Both the position numbers and the translations under genes were made by a program. The notes under the pieces were generated by a model that was given only the letters and a program-made list of their open reading frames with translations, did no database searches and had not been told where the DNA came from. Positions 53,589 to 62,470 of a stretch of 64,000 bases of DNA are shown here, piece by piece. The number at the start of each line of letters is the position of its first letter. Position 1 is the stretch's first letter. Origin of the DNA: Myroides fluvii (GTDB taxonomy: Bacteria > Bacteroidota > Bacteroidia > Flavobacteriales > Flavobacteriaceae); NCBI RefSeq assembly GCF_009792295.1, contig NZ_CP039934.1, forward strand, positions 3,678,501-3,742,500. The letters are read 5' to 3'.

Positions 53589-54539
53589 ATGTCAAACCTC
53601 GCAAAAGATCTTTTATTTGGTCTCGCCGTAGCGGATGCACTGGGAGTACCGGTTGAATTTAAAAGTCCTGCAGAAATTAATCTAGCTTCTGTACAATCAA
53701 ATTACCAGGATATATTCAACCGCTTTTCTCCTTTTGGTTCTTGGAACAAACCCGTTGGCACTTTTAGCGATGATTCTTCGCTAACTTTTTGTACGGCTGA
53801 ATATCTAGCAGCTGGTGAAACAGACTTAAACGATCTGATGGATCGCTTTAAACAGTGGTTGAGAAAGGGGTATTGGACTACAGACGGACATACTTTTGAC
53901 GTGGGGAGAACGACCTTATTGGCTATTGAAAACTTTGCAAGGGATTACAATTGGAGAACGGCTGGACTCAACACGGAGCGCGACAATGGCAATGGTTCCT
54001 TAATGCGCATAGCACCTCTACTCCTCCCTCTTTTATATGATCAAACGATTACAGATCCTTATCCCTATATACGCGATTTTAGCAGTTTAACCCACGCGCA
54101 TCCCATATCCGTAGATAGTTGTTTTATCTACCTGATGTATGCAAAACAGTTGTACTATGCGAAAGATGTAGCTTTGGCTTTTGTAAAAATGAAGGAAGAA
54201 TTAGGAACTAAGTACGCCCAAAACCCTGCATTCGAACGTCTTTTTTCTGAGGATTTTTTATCCCTTTCTCCTACTGTTTTCAATAGTCAAGGTTTTGTGG
54301 TGGGAAGTTTAGAAATTGCTTTGCATACCTTGCTTACGACAACAAGTTATGAAGAGGCTATTTTAAAAGCAATTTCACTAGGTAAAGATACGGATACTAA
54401 TGCCGCTATCACCGGGGCTTTAGCGGGATTTTTATATGGGTATGACAGCATTCCTTCCCATTGGATTGAACCCCTCAAAAGAAAAGAGGATATTGCAGCA
54501 TTAGCCAATCAGTTGTATTCTACTTGTACAAGGGTATAA
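53589..54539 (+). CDS. ADP-ribosylglycohydrolase family protein
   Basis: 316 residues. DraG/ARH-type hydrolase that removes ADP-ribose from proteins or small molecules. Metal-binding motifs are complete: GTFSDDSSLTFCTAEYL near residue 57, an HTFDVGRTT block near 105, DNGNGSLMRIAPLLLP near 136 and the C-terminal GKDTDTNAAITGALAGFLYG near 265. Standalone gene; length normal. Substrate unknown. Confidence 0.94.
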   Translation: MSNLAKDLLFGLAVADALGVPVEFKSPAEINLASVQSNYQDIFNRFSPFGSWNKPVGTFSDDSSLTFCTAEYLAAGETDLNDLMDRFKQWLRKGYWTTDGHTFDVGRTTLLAIENFARDYNWRTAGLNTERDNGNGSLMRIAPLLLPLLYDQTITDPYPYIRDFSSLTHAHPISVDSCFIYLMYAKQLYYAKDVALAFVKMKEELGTKYAQNPAFERLFSEDFLSLSPTVFNSQGFVVGSLEIALHTLLTTTSYEEAILKAISLGKDTDTNAAITGALAGFLYGYDSIPSHWIEPLKRKEDIAALANQLYSTCTRV

Positions 54540-54716
54540 TTTTTAATTTTGTTGAGCAGCGATCGTTCATCAACAGTCAACCCTCTCACCACCTCATCAT
54601 CTCACCCCCTCAACAACCAATAACCAACAACAATCAACACTTATTCATTCATCCTTTTTTGTTCATCATCAAATTCCTCTTATATTTAACCTCCTATATT
54701 AATCACCTTACACCCT

Positions 54717-55418
54717 ATGAAAAAAATAAGCGCACTTGCTCTATTCCTTGCCTTATCAACGACTTACGCACAAAGCATTGATTTTAAAGACCCTAATTTT
54801 AAAAACGCGCTGCTTGAATTGGGCTTCGATACTAACCATAACGGACAAATTGAAAGAAGTGAAATTGAATCTATAGAAGAATTAAAAATCTCGAATAAAA
54901 ATATTGAATCCCTTGATGATCTAAAGCACTTTAAAAAACTGCGAATACTATATGCCAATACCAATCGCATTTCGGATATGAGTGTTTTAAATGGCAATAG
55001 TGTTATAGAGGAAATTTTCATTGGCGACAATCAACTAGGACCTCGATTAACACTTGAGCATATGCCCAATTTAAAGGGACTCTATGCCTTTAGAAATGAA
55101 TTAAAAGAACTGAGATTTACAACCCCATTTCCCTATTTAACTTCGTTGTATATTCAAGGAAATCCAATAAAAAAACTCAATATAGAACCTCTTGTGAACC
55201 TAAAAAGTCTTCAATTATTTGAATGCGATGACTTACGAACAATCACAATAAATAAAAAAACAAAAATTGAGCAATTTTTTATCTTGGATATGAAGGTAAA
55301 AAATGTTGTATCTCAAAGTGAATCCGCTAATATTATTTATTTAGAAAAAAAGGAAGATGCGTATAACGAACCAAACAATGAGAATTTCAAAATATCTCCT
55401 GTAATCAAAGTAAAATAA
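54717..55418 (+). CDS. Secreted leucine-rich-repeat protein
   Basis: 233 residues. Signal peptide (MKKISALALFLALSTTYAQS), an EF-hand-like loop (DTNHNGQIERSE near residue 38) and about five short LRR units (LKISNKNIESLDDLKHFKKL, LRILYANTNRISDMSVL, LYIQGNPIKKLNIEPLVNL). Probably periplasmic or surface exposed and involved in binding; partner unknown. Single gene with a compact upstream region. Confidence 0.85.
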   Translation: MKKISALALFLALSTTYAQSIDFKDPNFKNALLELGFDTNHNGQIERSEIESIEELKISNKNIESLDDLKHFKKLRILYANTNRISDMSVLNGNSVIEEIFIGDNQLGPRLTLEHMPNLKGLYAFRNELKELRFTTPFPYLTSLYIQGNPIKKLNIEPLVNLKSLQLFECDDLRTITINKKTKIEQFFILDMKVKNVVSQSESANIIYLEKKEDAYNEPNNENFKISPVIKVK

Positions 55419-55535
55419 AGTGGTGAAATGGCATGATGAATCAACTTCATGTCCCCTGAATCGAAGACATCCGTTTCCATTCTTAGTCACTATCGCCTAG
55501 CACTCAAATAGCATGTACAACCTAAAACTCACAAA

Positions 55536-55919
55536 GTGAAAAAACACCATCTAATACTTATTGTTTTTGCAGCACTTACATCATGTAACCAGTCTAATTG
55601 CCGGTTATTTGACTCTGATGCTAAAAAATTTGGAAACGAGTGGAAACGCACCTTTGAACAATATACCAAAGATAATTCAGATAAACTACCAGCTGAAAAA
55701 TTACTTGAAGGAATAGACAGCATTGGTAAACTTTACTTTGTAGATAAAAATGTAATTTTAATAGAACGATATCCAACATGTGCTAGCGCAGTATCAACAT
55801 TGAACTACATTAAAGACAAAATTTCAAAAGAAAAATTACAATTGCTACTTCAGACTATTCCAGAAGAATTCAAAGCAGATAGCAACTATGTATCGATTGA
55901 AACGTTTTTAAAAAACTAA
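55536..55919 (+). CDS. Hypothetical lipoprotein
   Basis: 127 residues with a GTG start, a lipobox (VFAALTSCNQS) and a small helical mature part with two further Cys (NCRLF and YPTCASAV). No family recognised. Confidence 0.65.
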   Translation: MKKHHLILIVFAALTSCNQSNCRLFDSDAKKFGNEWKRTFEQYTKDNSDKLPAEKLLEGIDSIGKLYFVDKNVILIERYPTCASAVSTLNYIKDKISKEKLQLLLQTIPEEFKADSNYVSIETFLKN

Positions 55920-56025
55920 GGCATAACCTATAAAAAGAGGAATCAAATAGAAATTAGCACAATCGCTTCAAGACGTAAAATTTCAAGAAATATGATTGAT
56001 CAATTTCTAATCCTATATCACAAAA

Positions 56026-56055
56026 GGGTTAGGTTTTACAAGAAAAACCTAACCC
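56026..56055. terminator. Hairpin between convergent genes
   Basis: GGGTTAGGTTTT (56026-56037) and AAAACCTAACCC (56044-56055), a perfect 12-bp stem between the convergent lipoprotein genes; a T-rich stretch follows shortly after. Confidence 0.8.
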
Positions 56056-56148
56056 AAGCTTTATTTTTGAACTTACACACTTTAAGAGACAGTGCCACTA
56101 ATTCTCAATACTCAGAAGAATTCACTCCTCTCTCCTCTCTCCATCAAG

Positions 56149-57759
56149 TTACAAACGTTCTAATTTTACGTAATAATAAAAAATCTGTCCTCGGTCATTA
56201 TCTTCTCCTTGAGTTTCAAAAACAGTATCATTTACATCGTTTACTTCTAGTTCGTAAGGTTCTCCGCCATCAAAAGAGAGGTATATCACTCCTTCGTTAT
56301 ATCTCATCTCGATTTGGTAGTCTGCAGAGGGGTTTTGTACCTGATCTATAACCCAGATGCCGCTTTCATCCATTTCCATATTGTATATTTTTGGAGGATT
56401 ATTATTAATGCGTATGGTTAACTTCCAATTTCCAACAAGGTCAAACGTTCCCTCTTTGTTTAGCTTTATTTCTATCGGCATATTTCCCGTAGTATTGCTA
56501 AACTCGTTTTGATACGTGTAATTTAAAGTAGTTTTCAGACTGTTTCCCGTTGCGGTATCCGGATTTTTAACAGTCATTTTCATGCGTATTGCTCCGTTTT
56601 CAAATGCTAGGTCAGACAGTTGTACATTGGCATCAGATACAGTAAACTGTAGGTTTTTGTAGTCTTCGGTGGTTAAAGCAGTGCTTTGTATTTCGGCAGA
56701 ATCAGGTATTTCGTGAACGGGTATTTTCGAAATATTAGCAAAGAATACATGGTCGTTTACAAATTGAATAAGGTTGTTTATTTTTTCGGTTGCCTTTGTC
56801 AAACGTCCGTAAGCGTCAAAAAAGATTCCCGTTCCTTCAGCGGTATTCGACTGATCAGAAGCAGTTACACTTCTGTTTCCGGTGTACAAATGTACATTTT
56901 GAGCTTTGTTATGTGTAAAGCTAATTCCCTGTGTTTCAAACGTAGTTTTGGTTATTTGATTGCCTTGAATTTGATTGACTACACGATCTACAATATTGAT
57001 TTCATTCACGAGTTCAGTGGCATATTTCCAAGCTAATACACCGGCGGTTACCCCAGCAACAGTTACTAGAGATTTCTCTATCCCAGTGCCTGGCAGCGCT
57101 AAAATGTACCCACTTCCGGCAAAAATTATTACAGAAGCCAAAAGTTTTTTTGTTTTAACCAATGTAGAAGCGACACCCAATGTAGTAAAACCCTGAGGTT
57201 GATTGACATTTAAAATCTCGTTAAACCAGCTTTCGTTTACTTGATAAAACAACGCCATTTGGTTTTTGTCGTCGTTAGAAAGGGATTTGTAATACTCCTC
57301 AAATGCCGTTAGGGTATTGGCTAAATAAGCGGAATATTCCTCATCGGTTATTGCGCTTTTGATAAGGCTAAGATCTTCAAACAAAGGTTTTAAAACCACA
57401 TCTTCACTGCCATTTAGCAAGCTTTCTTTTACCTCAAATTTGGTATTGACATCCAGATTTGGAATATGTAACGTCGTTGTTCCTAGGGCAGTTGTTCCCG
57501 GAACGTAAAACACTAAGGTATTGTCTTCTGCACGAACCAGCTTAAGCGGAACTCCACCCAAATCGGCATCGTATTCTTCCTGCAAAAGCGGTTGTGAAAA
57601 TTGCGCTTCTACAATTTGAAGCTGAAAAGCTTCTTTGGGCATTGTAATTTCCTGTTTAGGATCGGAATCAGGGTTGTCGTTGTCATTTTTGGAACATCCG
57701 CTCCAAAAAATTGCACTACCTAGGATAAAGGCAGCGTAAATAAGATGTAGTTTTTTCAT
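56149..57759 (-). CDS. Large lipoprotein of unknown function
   Basis: 536 residues with lipobox (AIFWSGCSKNDND). A short beta-sandwich-like N-terminal domain (about 40-115) precedes a helical region, a hydrophobic Gly/Ala-rich stretch (VIIFAGSGYILALPGTGIEK near residue 212) and a C-terminal lipocalin-like beta part (NWKLTIRINNNPPKIYNMEM). The C-terminal strand pattern resembles the smaller lipoproteins at 58561. Function unknown. Confidence 0.75.
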   Translation of the reverse strand: MKKLHLIYAAFILGSAIFWSGCSKNDNDNPDSDPKQEITMPKEAFQLQIVEAQFSQPLLQEEYDADLGGVPLKLVRAEDNTLVFYVPGTTALGTTTLHIPNLDVNTKFEVKESLLNGSEDVVLKPLFEDLSLIKSAITDEEYSAYLANTLTAFEEYYKSLSNDDKNQMALFYQVNESWFNEILNVNQPQGFTTLGVASTLVKTKKLLASVIIFAGSGYILALPGTGIEKSLVTVAGVTAGVLAWKYATELVNEINIVDRVVNQIQGNQITKTTFETQGISFTHNKAQNVHLYTGNRSVTASDQSNTAEGTGIFFDAYGRLTKATEKINNLIQFVNDHVFFANISKIPVHEIPDSAEIQSTALTTEDYKNLQFTVSDANVQLSDLAFENGAIRMKMTVKNPDTATGNSLKTTLNYTYQNEFSNTTGNMPIEIKLNKEGTFDLVGNWKLTIRINNNPPKIYNMEMDESGIWVIDQVQNPSADYQIEMRYNEGVIYLSFDGGEPYELEVNDVNDTVFETQGEDNDRGQIFYYYVKLERL

Positions 57760-57820
57760 AATATGGTGATTTATTTTGAGGGTTGCTCTTTGTGAGGGTT
57801 GCTCTTTGTAGAGAATCTAT

Positions 57821-57868
57821 AACTTCACGATTTCACAACTTCACGATTTCACAACTTCACGATTTCAC
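57821..57868. repeat. 3 x 16-bp tandem repeat
   Basis: Three perfect copies of AACTTCACGATTTCAC. A 14-bp direct repeat (GGGTTGCTCTTTGT) lies just before it at about 57780 and 57796. All are in the leader of the 56149-57759 gene. Confidence 0.92.
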
Positions 57869-57886
57869 CCCCGTTGAGGTTTGTGT

Positions 57887-57927
57887 AATTCTTTCCATTA
57901 AAGAACAAGTTGGCTATTCAGAAGATC
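57887..57927. repeat. 41-bp dispersed repeat, copy 1
   Basis: Matches 62348-62388 at 37 of 41 positions. In one plus frame the two copies read ILSIKEQVGYSED and ILSVKEQFGYSEN. Confidence 0.85.
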
Positions 57928-57933
57928 GCAGCC

Positions 57934-57981
57934 GTTAACAGTTAACAGTTAACAGTTAACAGTTAACAGTTAACAGTTAAC
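57934..57981. repeat. 7-bp GTTAACA tandem repeat
   Basis: Six perfect copies of GTTAACA plus a partial seventh (GTTAAC). The unit contains the palindrome GTTAAC, so the array is also a string of dyads. Confidence 0.95.
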
Positions 57982-58004
57982 CGATACCCGTTAATCTGTA
58001 CTAA

Positions 58005-58034
58005 AATAAAATACCCTTTTGAGGGTATTTTATT
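58005..58034. terminator. Terminator of beta-barrel gene
   Basis: AATAAAATACCCT (58005-58017) with AGGGTATTTTATT (58022-58034), perfect 13-bp stem; ends the minus-strand transcript of the 58046-58540 gene. Confidence 0.85.
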
Positions 58035-58045
58035 AAAGCGCCATT

Positions 58046-58540
58046 TTAAAATTTGTATTCAACTGCCATAAACACACCATTTAGCTTGATATCCCCAAAT
58101 CCCATAGAATATTTAGCACTTACTCCAATATTCTCTGTGATAGTATAGGCTGCCCCAAAGTCAAGATTTACTTTAAACTTTTCGTCTTCCCAGTCTAAAT
58201 TGTAATTTAAACTTGGTCCGGCTAACAAATTAAACTTTTCAGCTACCTTGTATTTAGCTAAAACGGGTACGCTCAGCATACTGGCATCTTTTATAGCTAC
58301 GTAAAGCACTTCGGGCTGTACAGACCATTTCTCAGAAAATCCGATTTCGGCAAAACCACCTACAAAAAAACCGGTTTCAGATTCAGAAGCTTCGACTGTT
58401 TCGCCAAAAAAGCCTCCATTCATTTTAACTTTTACAGTTGCAAAATCAATTCCGGCTTTTGCTCCCCATTTAATCTCCTGAGCTTTTGCTCCTAAAACAC
58501 AAGCAAAAAGAGCGGCACCTACTAAAACTACTTTTTTCAT
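58046..58540 (-). CDS. Small outer-membrane beta-barrel protein
   Basis: 164 residues; signal peptide MKKVVLVGAALFACVLGAKA, then beta-strands with the porin-family pattern (EIKWGAKAGIDFATVKVKMN, FNLLAGPSLNYNL) and the C-terminal strand ending VFMAVEYKF. Likely an eight-stranded barrel. It lies 20 bp downstream of a lipoprotein gene on the same strand and is probably co-transcribed with it. Confidence 0.88.
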   Translation of the reverse strand: MKKVVLVGAALFACVLGAKAQEIKWGAKAGIDFATVKVKMNGGFFGETVEASESETGFFVGGFAEIGFSEKWSVQPEVLYVAIKDASMLSVPVLAKYKVAEKFNLLAGPSLNYNLDWEDEKFKVNLDFGAAYTITENIGVSAKYSMGFGDIKLNGVFMAVEYKF

Positions 58541-58560
58541 AATTTAAAATTTACAAATTC

Positions 58561-59361
58561 TTATTTAATTCGTTTAAACATTCTTGTTCCTTGATAAAGC
58601 TGATTCCCATCTGTGCTTAATTCCAGTGTTACATTTCCTTCGTTTACCCATCTTCCATTTTCGTAATCATCATCGGTAAATCTCCACTGATACGCATCTG
58701 CACTCCATGTTTTTTCTCCTGTTTTTGTAATTCTATCATAAAAGGTATCCCCTACTAATTTTTTGGGAAAATAAACAGGCGCATGATCCAAATTATAGAT
58801 AATCGCTTTGCTTGCTTCTATCTTTAGTTGATATTTTGAATTGCTGTGTTCCCAAATTCCCTCAATGGATTTTTTAGGATTGGGGTTAGGATTAGGGTTA
58901 TCTGATTTTGACGTTCTTTCTAAAGTAATGTAGCAAGTTGAGCTGTTACCATTCACATAATTATAATGAACTTTGGTTTTAAACGTATTGGCTTCTGGAT
59001 TATCAGCATCAAAATATAAAATGGTAAACTTGGACCTCAGATCGATATCCATGGTATCCTCTCCGTTGTACTCCCATTTCCAATCCGCATTCATTTTTAG
59101 TGCTTTATTACTATGCGATACTGTCGTTTTGGTAAATGGACCATAAGCATCAGTAGAAATACCCTCTTCATTTGTGCTAAAAGTATAGACTCTCGTCTTG
59201 TTTTCGTATTCTAACGTTAATTTCCAATCTCCTTTCGGATTGAAAAACCCGATTTTATCAGGATCGTCGTCTTTATTATCATCACTGCTGCTACAAGCTG
59301 TTATTGTTAATCCCAAAAAAAGAATTAATCCCATGCTCTTTACTAGTTTACGTATTTTCAT
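58561..59361 (-). CDS. Lipoprotein with two lipocalin-like halves
   Basis: 266 residues. The signal and lipobox (LFLGLTITACSSSDD) match those of the neighbours at 59435 and 60060. The mature part has two beta-rich halves, each starting with a short W-containing strand (PKGDWKLTLEYENKTRVYTF and SIEGIWEHSNSKYQLKIEA), joined by a PNPNPNP linker. Member of a local lipoprotein family; partner is probably the barrel gene downstream. Confidence 0.78.
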   Translation of the reverse strand: MKIRKLVKSMGLILFLGLTITACSSSDDNKDDDPDKIGFFNPKGDWKLTLEYENKTRVYTFSTNEEGISTDAYGPFTKTTVSHSNKALKMNADWKWEYNGEDTMDIDLRSKFTILYFDADNPEANTFKTKVHYNYVNGNSSTCYITLERTSKSDNPNPNPNPKKSIEGIWEHSNSKYQLKIEASKAIIYNLDHAPVYFPKKLVGDTFYDRITKTGEKTWSADAYQWRFTDDDYENGRWVNEGNVTLELSTDGNQLYQGTRMFKRIK

Positions 59362-59434
59362 TTTCTTATCATTTTAATTGTACCTACACTATTCGGTTTT
59401 TGGCTTCGCCTTTTGCATTAGTTATGCTTCTATT

Positions 59435-59991
59435 TTACTTGCCTGCTTTGTATTGTTCCCATAAAACTGAAGTGAATCCGTCTTTAGAAACTATATGAGC
59501 ATATATAAATCCAGAGCTATTCAGTTCTGTGAATTTATATTCTAATTCTTCATCATGGGTAGAAAAGCTAAGTGTAACTTTGGATTTCGAACTATCTGTC
59601 CATCTCCAATCAGCATATTCTATGGGTGTATCTCCGGGTAGGTATTTAAAATATATTTTCCCATTGGGATAAAATGCCCAAAACAAATAATCGGCTTGAT
59701 GTTCCGTTTTTTCCGTTCCGTATACCGCTCCAATTTTTACCTTAGACCACCATTTTTGCGCACCTGCATTGAATGCCGTTGTAGCCATTGCTTTTGTAGT
59801 TGCATTTTCGTCATAGCCCGTTAAGGTCATAAAGCGTTGTGCTGTTGGTACAATTTCTCCTTTAGGCACGTTTTCTAAAAATTTAACGTCCTCGCTCCCC
59901 CATTGTCATCACTGCTGCTGCATGCAACGATTGTTAATCCTAAAAGAAGAATTAGCCCCACTGTTTTTGAAAATTTCAGTATTTGATTCAT
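59435..59991 (-). pseudogene. Lipoprotein paralogue broken by a frameshift
   Basis: Starts MNQILKFSKTVGLILLLGLT with a lipobox (VACSSSDDN). At a run of five G the frame shifts: the first frame ends shortly after, while the second frame continues EDVKFLENVPKGEIVPTAQR and through a full domain ending EQYKAGK. It is clearly homologous to 60060-60617 (shared VPKGEIVPTA and WRWTDSSKSK). A one-base change in the G run would restore it. Confidence 0.88.
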
Positions 59992-60059
59992 AATAAATTC
60001 CATTTTAATTTGACTTCCTCTATGTTCTTCTTTCTATTGCTTCGTTCCAATACCGAATA

Positions 60060-60617
60060 TTAATTGCTTCCTAGGCGTACCCAGGCCAATAAACTACAAT
60101 TTCCTTCCGTTAGATACGTTGCGTAAACCACAAGATTGGGATTGAGCGCAGTAAATTCATACACCATGCTGTCCTCTCCCTCGGCACTCACTATAATTTT
60201 TGATTTTGAGCTATCCGTCCATCTCCAATTGCTATCACCTTCAGGAGTTCCGTTTGCTCCATATTTGTAATAAAGTATTCCATCTGGCGAAAAGGCAAAA
60301 TAATCACCTGATTCACCCGCATCATCAACCTCATCTATTCCGTCGCAATGGTATATTATTTTTCCATCCGTGTACTTCCACCACTTTTGAGTGTTCGTAT
60401 TCAGTGTCGCTACAGCGGTTCCCCTTCCGGTGTTTTCTTCGTATCCAGTTAAGGTAACAAAGCGTTTTGCTGTTGGTACAATTTCTCCTTTAGGCACATT
60501 TTTAAAATGTTCCGCATTTTCACCACTGCCCTTGTTATCATCACTGCTACAAGCCGTAATTAGTAGTCCTAAAAAAAGAACTAACCCCATGTTTTTTAAA
60601 ATTTTAACTGTTTTCAT
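60060..60617 (-). CDS. Lipoprotein, intact paralogue
   Basis: 185 residues with lipobox (LITACSSDDNKG). The mature part has VPKGEIVPTAKRFVTLTGYE, an acidic middle and SNWRWTDSSKSKIIVSAEG. It is the intact copy of the frameshifted gene at 59435-59991. Beta-rich, surface-type, function unknown. Confidence 0.8.
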   Translation of the reverse strand: MKTVKILKNMGLVLFLGLLITACSSDDNKGSGENAEHFKNVPKGEIVPTAKRFVTLTGYEENTGRGTAVATLNTNTQKWWKYTDGKIIYHCDGIDEVDDAGESGDYFAFSPDGILYYKYGANGTPEGDSNWRWTDSSKSKIIVSAEGEDSMVYEFTALNPNLVVYATYLTEGNCSLLAWVRLGSN

Positions 60618-60834
60618 ACTACGCTAAATTTAACTTTGCCTACTCTGTCCGGTTTTCGGCTTCGCCGTTTGTTTTAGTTTTAATTGATTCCATAGATCCC
60701 ATCTACCATACCTAATTCGAAATTGGATGTGTATTACAAGCTGCAGTATCGCAAGGAGAGGGTGATGTGAGATTGGAAGAAAAAGCCTCTGTTTTACTTT
60801 AAAACCTGCTGATGTCTTCTTGTGTAATACAAGC

Positions 60835-60929
60835 CTTGTGCTATCATCACTACTGCTACAAGCCGTAATTATCCATCCTAAAAAACGGATTAATCCCTAT
60901 TTTTTTTTTAAAGGCTTAACTATTGTCAT
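60835..60929 (-). pseudogene. Signal-peptide remnant of a third paralogue
   Basis: A degenerate frame on the minus strand, interrupted by one stop after a long A-run, reads MTIVKPLKKK, then GLIRFLGWIITACSSSDDS, the same signal and lipobox as the neighbours. The rest of the gene is absent. Confidence 0.75.
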
Positions 60930-61007
60930 TCCTGATGAATAGCATATACCTGATGAGATTTTCTACTTGGTTGTTTCTCTTATGTTTAGCTGTGCTAAGA
61001 CGCCTCC

Positions 61008-61790
61008 TTAAAATCGATAGGCTACACTCAATCCAGTACGCAAACCTGCCCAAGGCATTTTTCCTTTGAGCCTAATCCCCTTGTCATTGATTTCATAATC
61101 AATCTTGTCAAAGCTGTCTTTCAAATCTTCTGCAAACCCCTGTAGCTCTGCCTGCTCTTCTGCCGATAAGTTTTTATTGGCCTTGATATCGATATTTGCC
61201 GAGCCATAATTTCCACCTATAATCTGCCAGTCCAGATAAATATTTTTGCCCAAATGCCATTGAACGCCAAAGTAAATTCCACCCGAAAAAGCCTTGATAT
61301 TACCAGTCAACGGAAGATTCGGATCCTCCCCTAACAGTATCAATTCCTCAAACTGGTACTCATACTTTATTTTAGTGGTTTCAATCTTGGCAAAAGCGGC
61401 GATATAAAATCCTTGAAAAGCTCCTTTTTTGCCCAAATACAATTTGATTTCCGGCGCAAAGGAAAAGTTTGAATACTTTAGTTTCTCAATTTCAAAAGTA
61501 GCATCACCTTCACTGTCGTCACGCTCAAACACTTTTTGCAGGGTGCTTTTAAACGGCGCTCCACTTTGCGGACGATAATTTACGGTTGCGCCAGCAACCA
61601 ATCTGCCTTTTACTTTGCGTTCATAGGTTAGAGAACCTGTTCCCCATGCCAATGGAACGGGGTTGAATTTTATCAGATTTCCCTTTACGGGATGAGCCAT
61701 GCTATCGGTTTCAGTTTTTGTTTGTGGAATATCCTGTGCATGTAAAACAGAACCACAAAACAGTGCTAATAAGACGTAATACGGTTTCAT
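61008..61790 (-). CDS. DUF3575-like outer-membrane beta-barrel protein
   Basis: 260 residues. Signal peptide MKPYYVLLALFCGSVLHAQD, then a barrel-type sequence with the DUF3575-like blocks IKFNPVPLAWGTGSLTYERK, NFSFAPEIKLYLGKKGAFQG, FGVQWHLGKNIYLDWQIIGG and a C-terminal strand ending LSVAYRF. A periplasmic helical insert lies near residues 205-235. Function unknown; likely outer membrane. Confidence 0.85.
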   Translation of the reverse strand: MKPYYVLLALFCGSVLHAQDIPQTKTETDSMAHPVKGNLIKFNPVPLAWGTGSLTYERKVKGRLVAGATVNYRPQSGAPFKSTLQKVFERDDSEGDATFEIEKLKYSNFSFAPEIKLYLGKKGAFQGFYIAAFAKIETTKIKYEYQFEELILLGEDPNLPLTGNIKAFSGGIYFGVQWHLGKNIYLDWQIIGGNYGSANIDIKANKNLSAEEQAELQGFAEDLKDSFDKIDYEINDKGIRLKGKMPWAGLRTGLSVAYRF

Positions 61791-62426
61791 GAGATAGTGA
61801 GTTTAAAGTTTAATTTTAGATTTATACGAAGTAATTTTATCATCCTTAGCCGTATAGGTAGTTGTGTTTCCCGTACAACTAATGATGGTTGATACAATAA
61901 CCGACTAGCTTGAGTCTATAATCATACCCTACGTTCCATTTTTATGTGGCACTAACAGAGTCCCCATGCGTTTGTGTTTTTAGACTTTGAGTACATAACA
62001 AGAAAACCACCCCGAAAACACCTCCTATTTTTATTGTTCCTGTGTACACTCCTTTATTTGTTAAAACTATCACAACAAAGGTATTTTTTATATTTTTGTT
62101 ATAAAATAGCTACACCTAGCCATACGGCTGATTATAATTCGCTTAGCCCCTACGAGCGCTATGGGTAATAACCTAGACCAATTGCCATTAATACAATTCA
62201 CCCAGAGAACTCACCCTCTTTCTACTACGATGAACAAAGTGCCGTTTATTTTTTTGATGGTTGATGATTGTTTGGTGTTTGGTGTAGAAATTCTCAATCG
62301 TTAGAAGTCCCCACCGATAAGTTAGATTTGCTTTCGCTTTTTTGCGCAATTCTTTCGGTTAAAGAACAATTTGGCTATTCAGAAAATCTACCAATCAATG
62401 ATAACTGTTCACCCACAACCAAACAA
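61791..62426. other. Intergenic stretch with dispersed repeat
   Basis: About 640 bp. It holds the 41-bp repeat copy at 62348-62388 and otherwise no supported gene; short frames at 61974 and 62268 look non-coding or remnants. Confidence 0.45.
62348..62388. repeat. 41-bp dispersed repeat, copy 2
   Basis: Pairs with 57887-57927 (37/41 identical). Most differences are silent or conservative in one plus frame, so both may be fragments of a lost coding sequence. Confidence 0.85.
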
Positions 62427-62457
62427 AAAAAAGGATGCTCATTTGAACATCCTTTTT
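62427..62457. terminator. Terminator of the 62471-63472 gene
   Basis: AAAAAGGATG (62427-62436) with CATCCTTTTT (62448-62457), A-run before and T-run after; serves the minus-strand gene and could act in both directions. Confidence 0.85.
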
Positions 62458-62470
62458 CTCATTTATTGTA

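Noticed and set aside
55992..56351. Plus-strand frame of 119 codons
   Set aside because: It runs across a perfect terminator hairpin and lies opposite the 3' end of the 56149-57759 lipoprotein gene.
57934..57981. GTTAACA array considered as a CRISPR-like array
   Set aside because: The units are contiguous 7-mers without spacers, and no cas genes are present.
61974..62168. Plus-strand frame of 64 codons in the intergenic region
   Set aside because: No recognisable protein pattern and no supporting start context.
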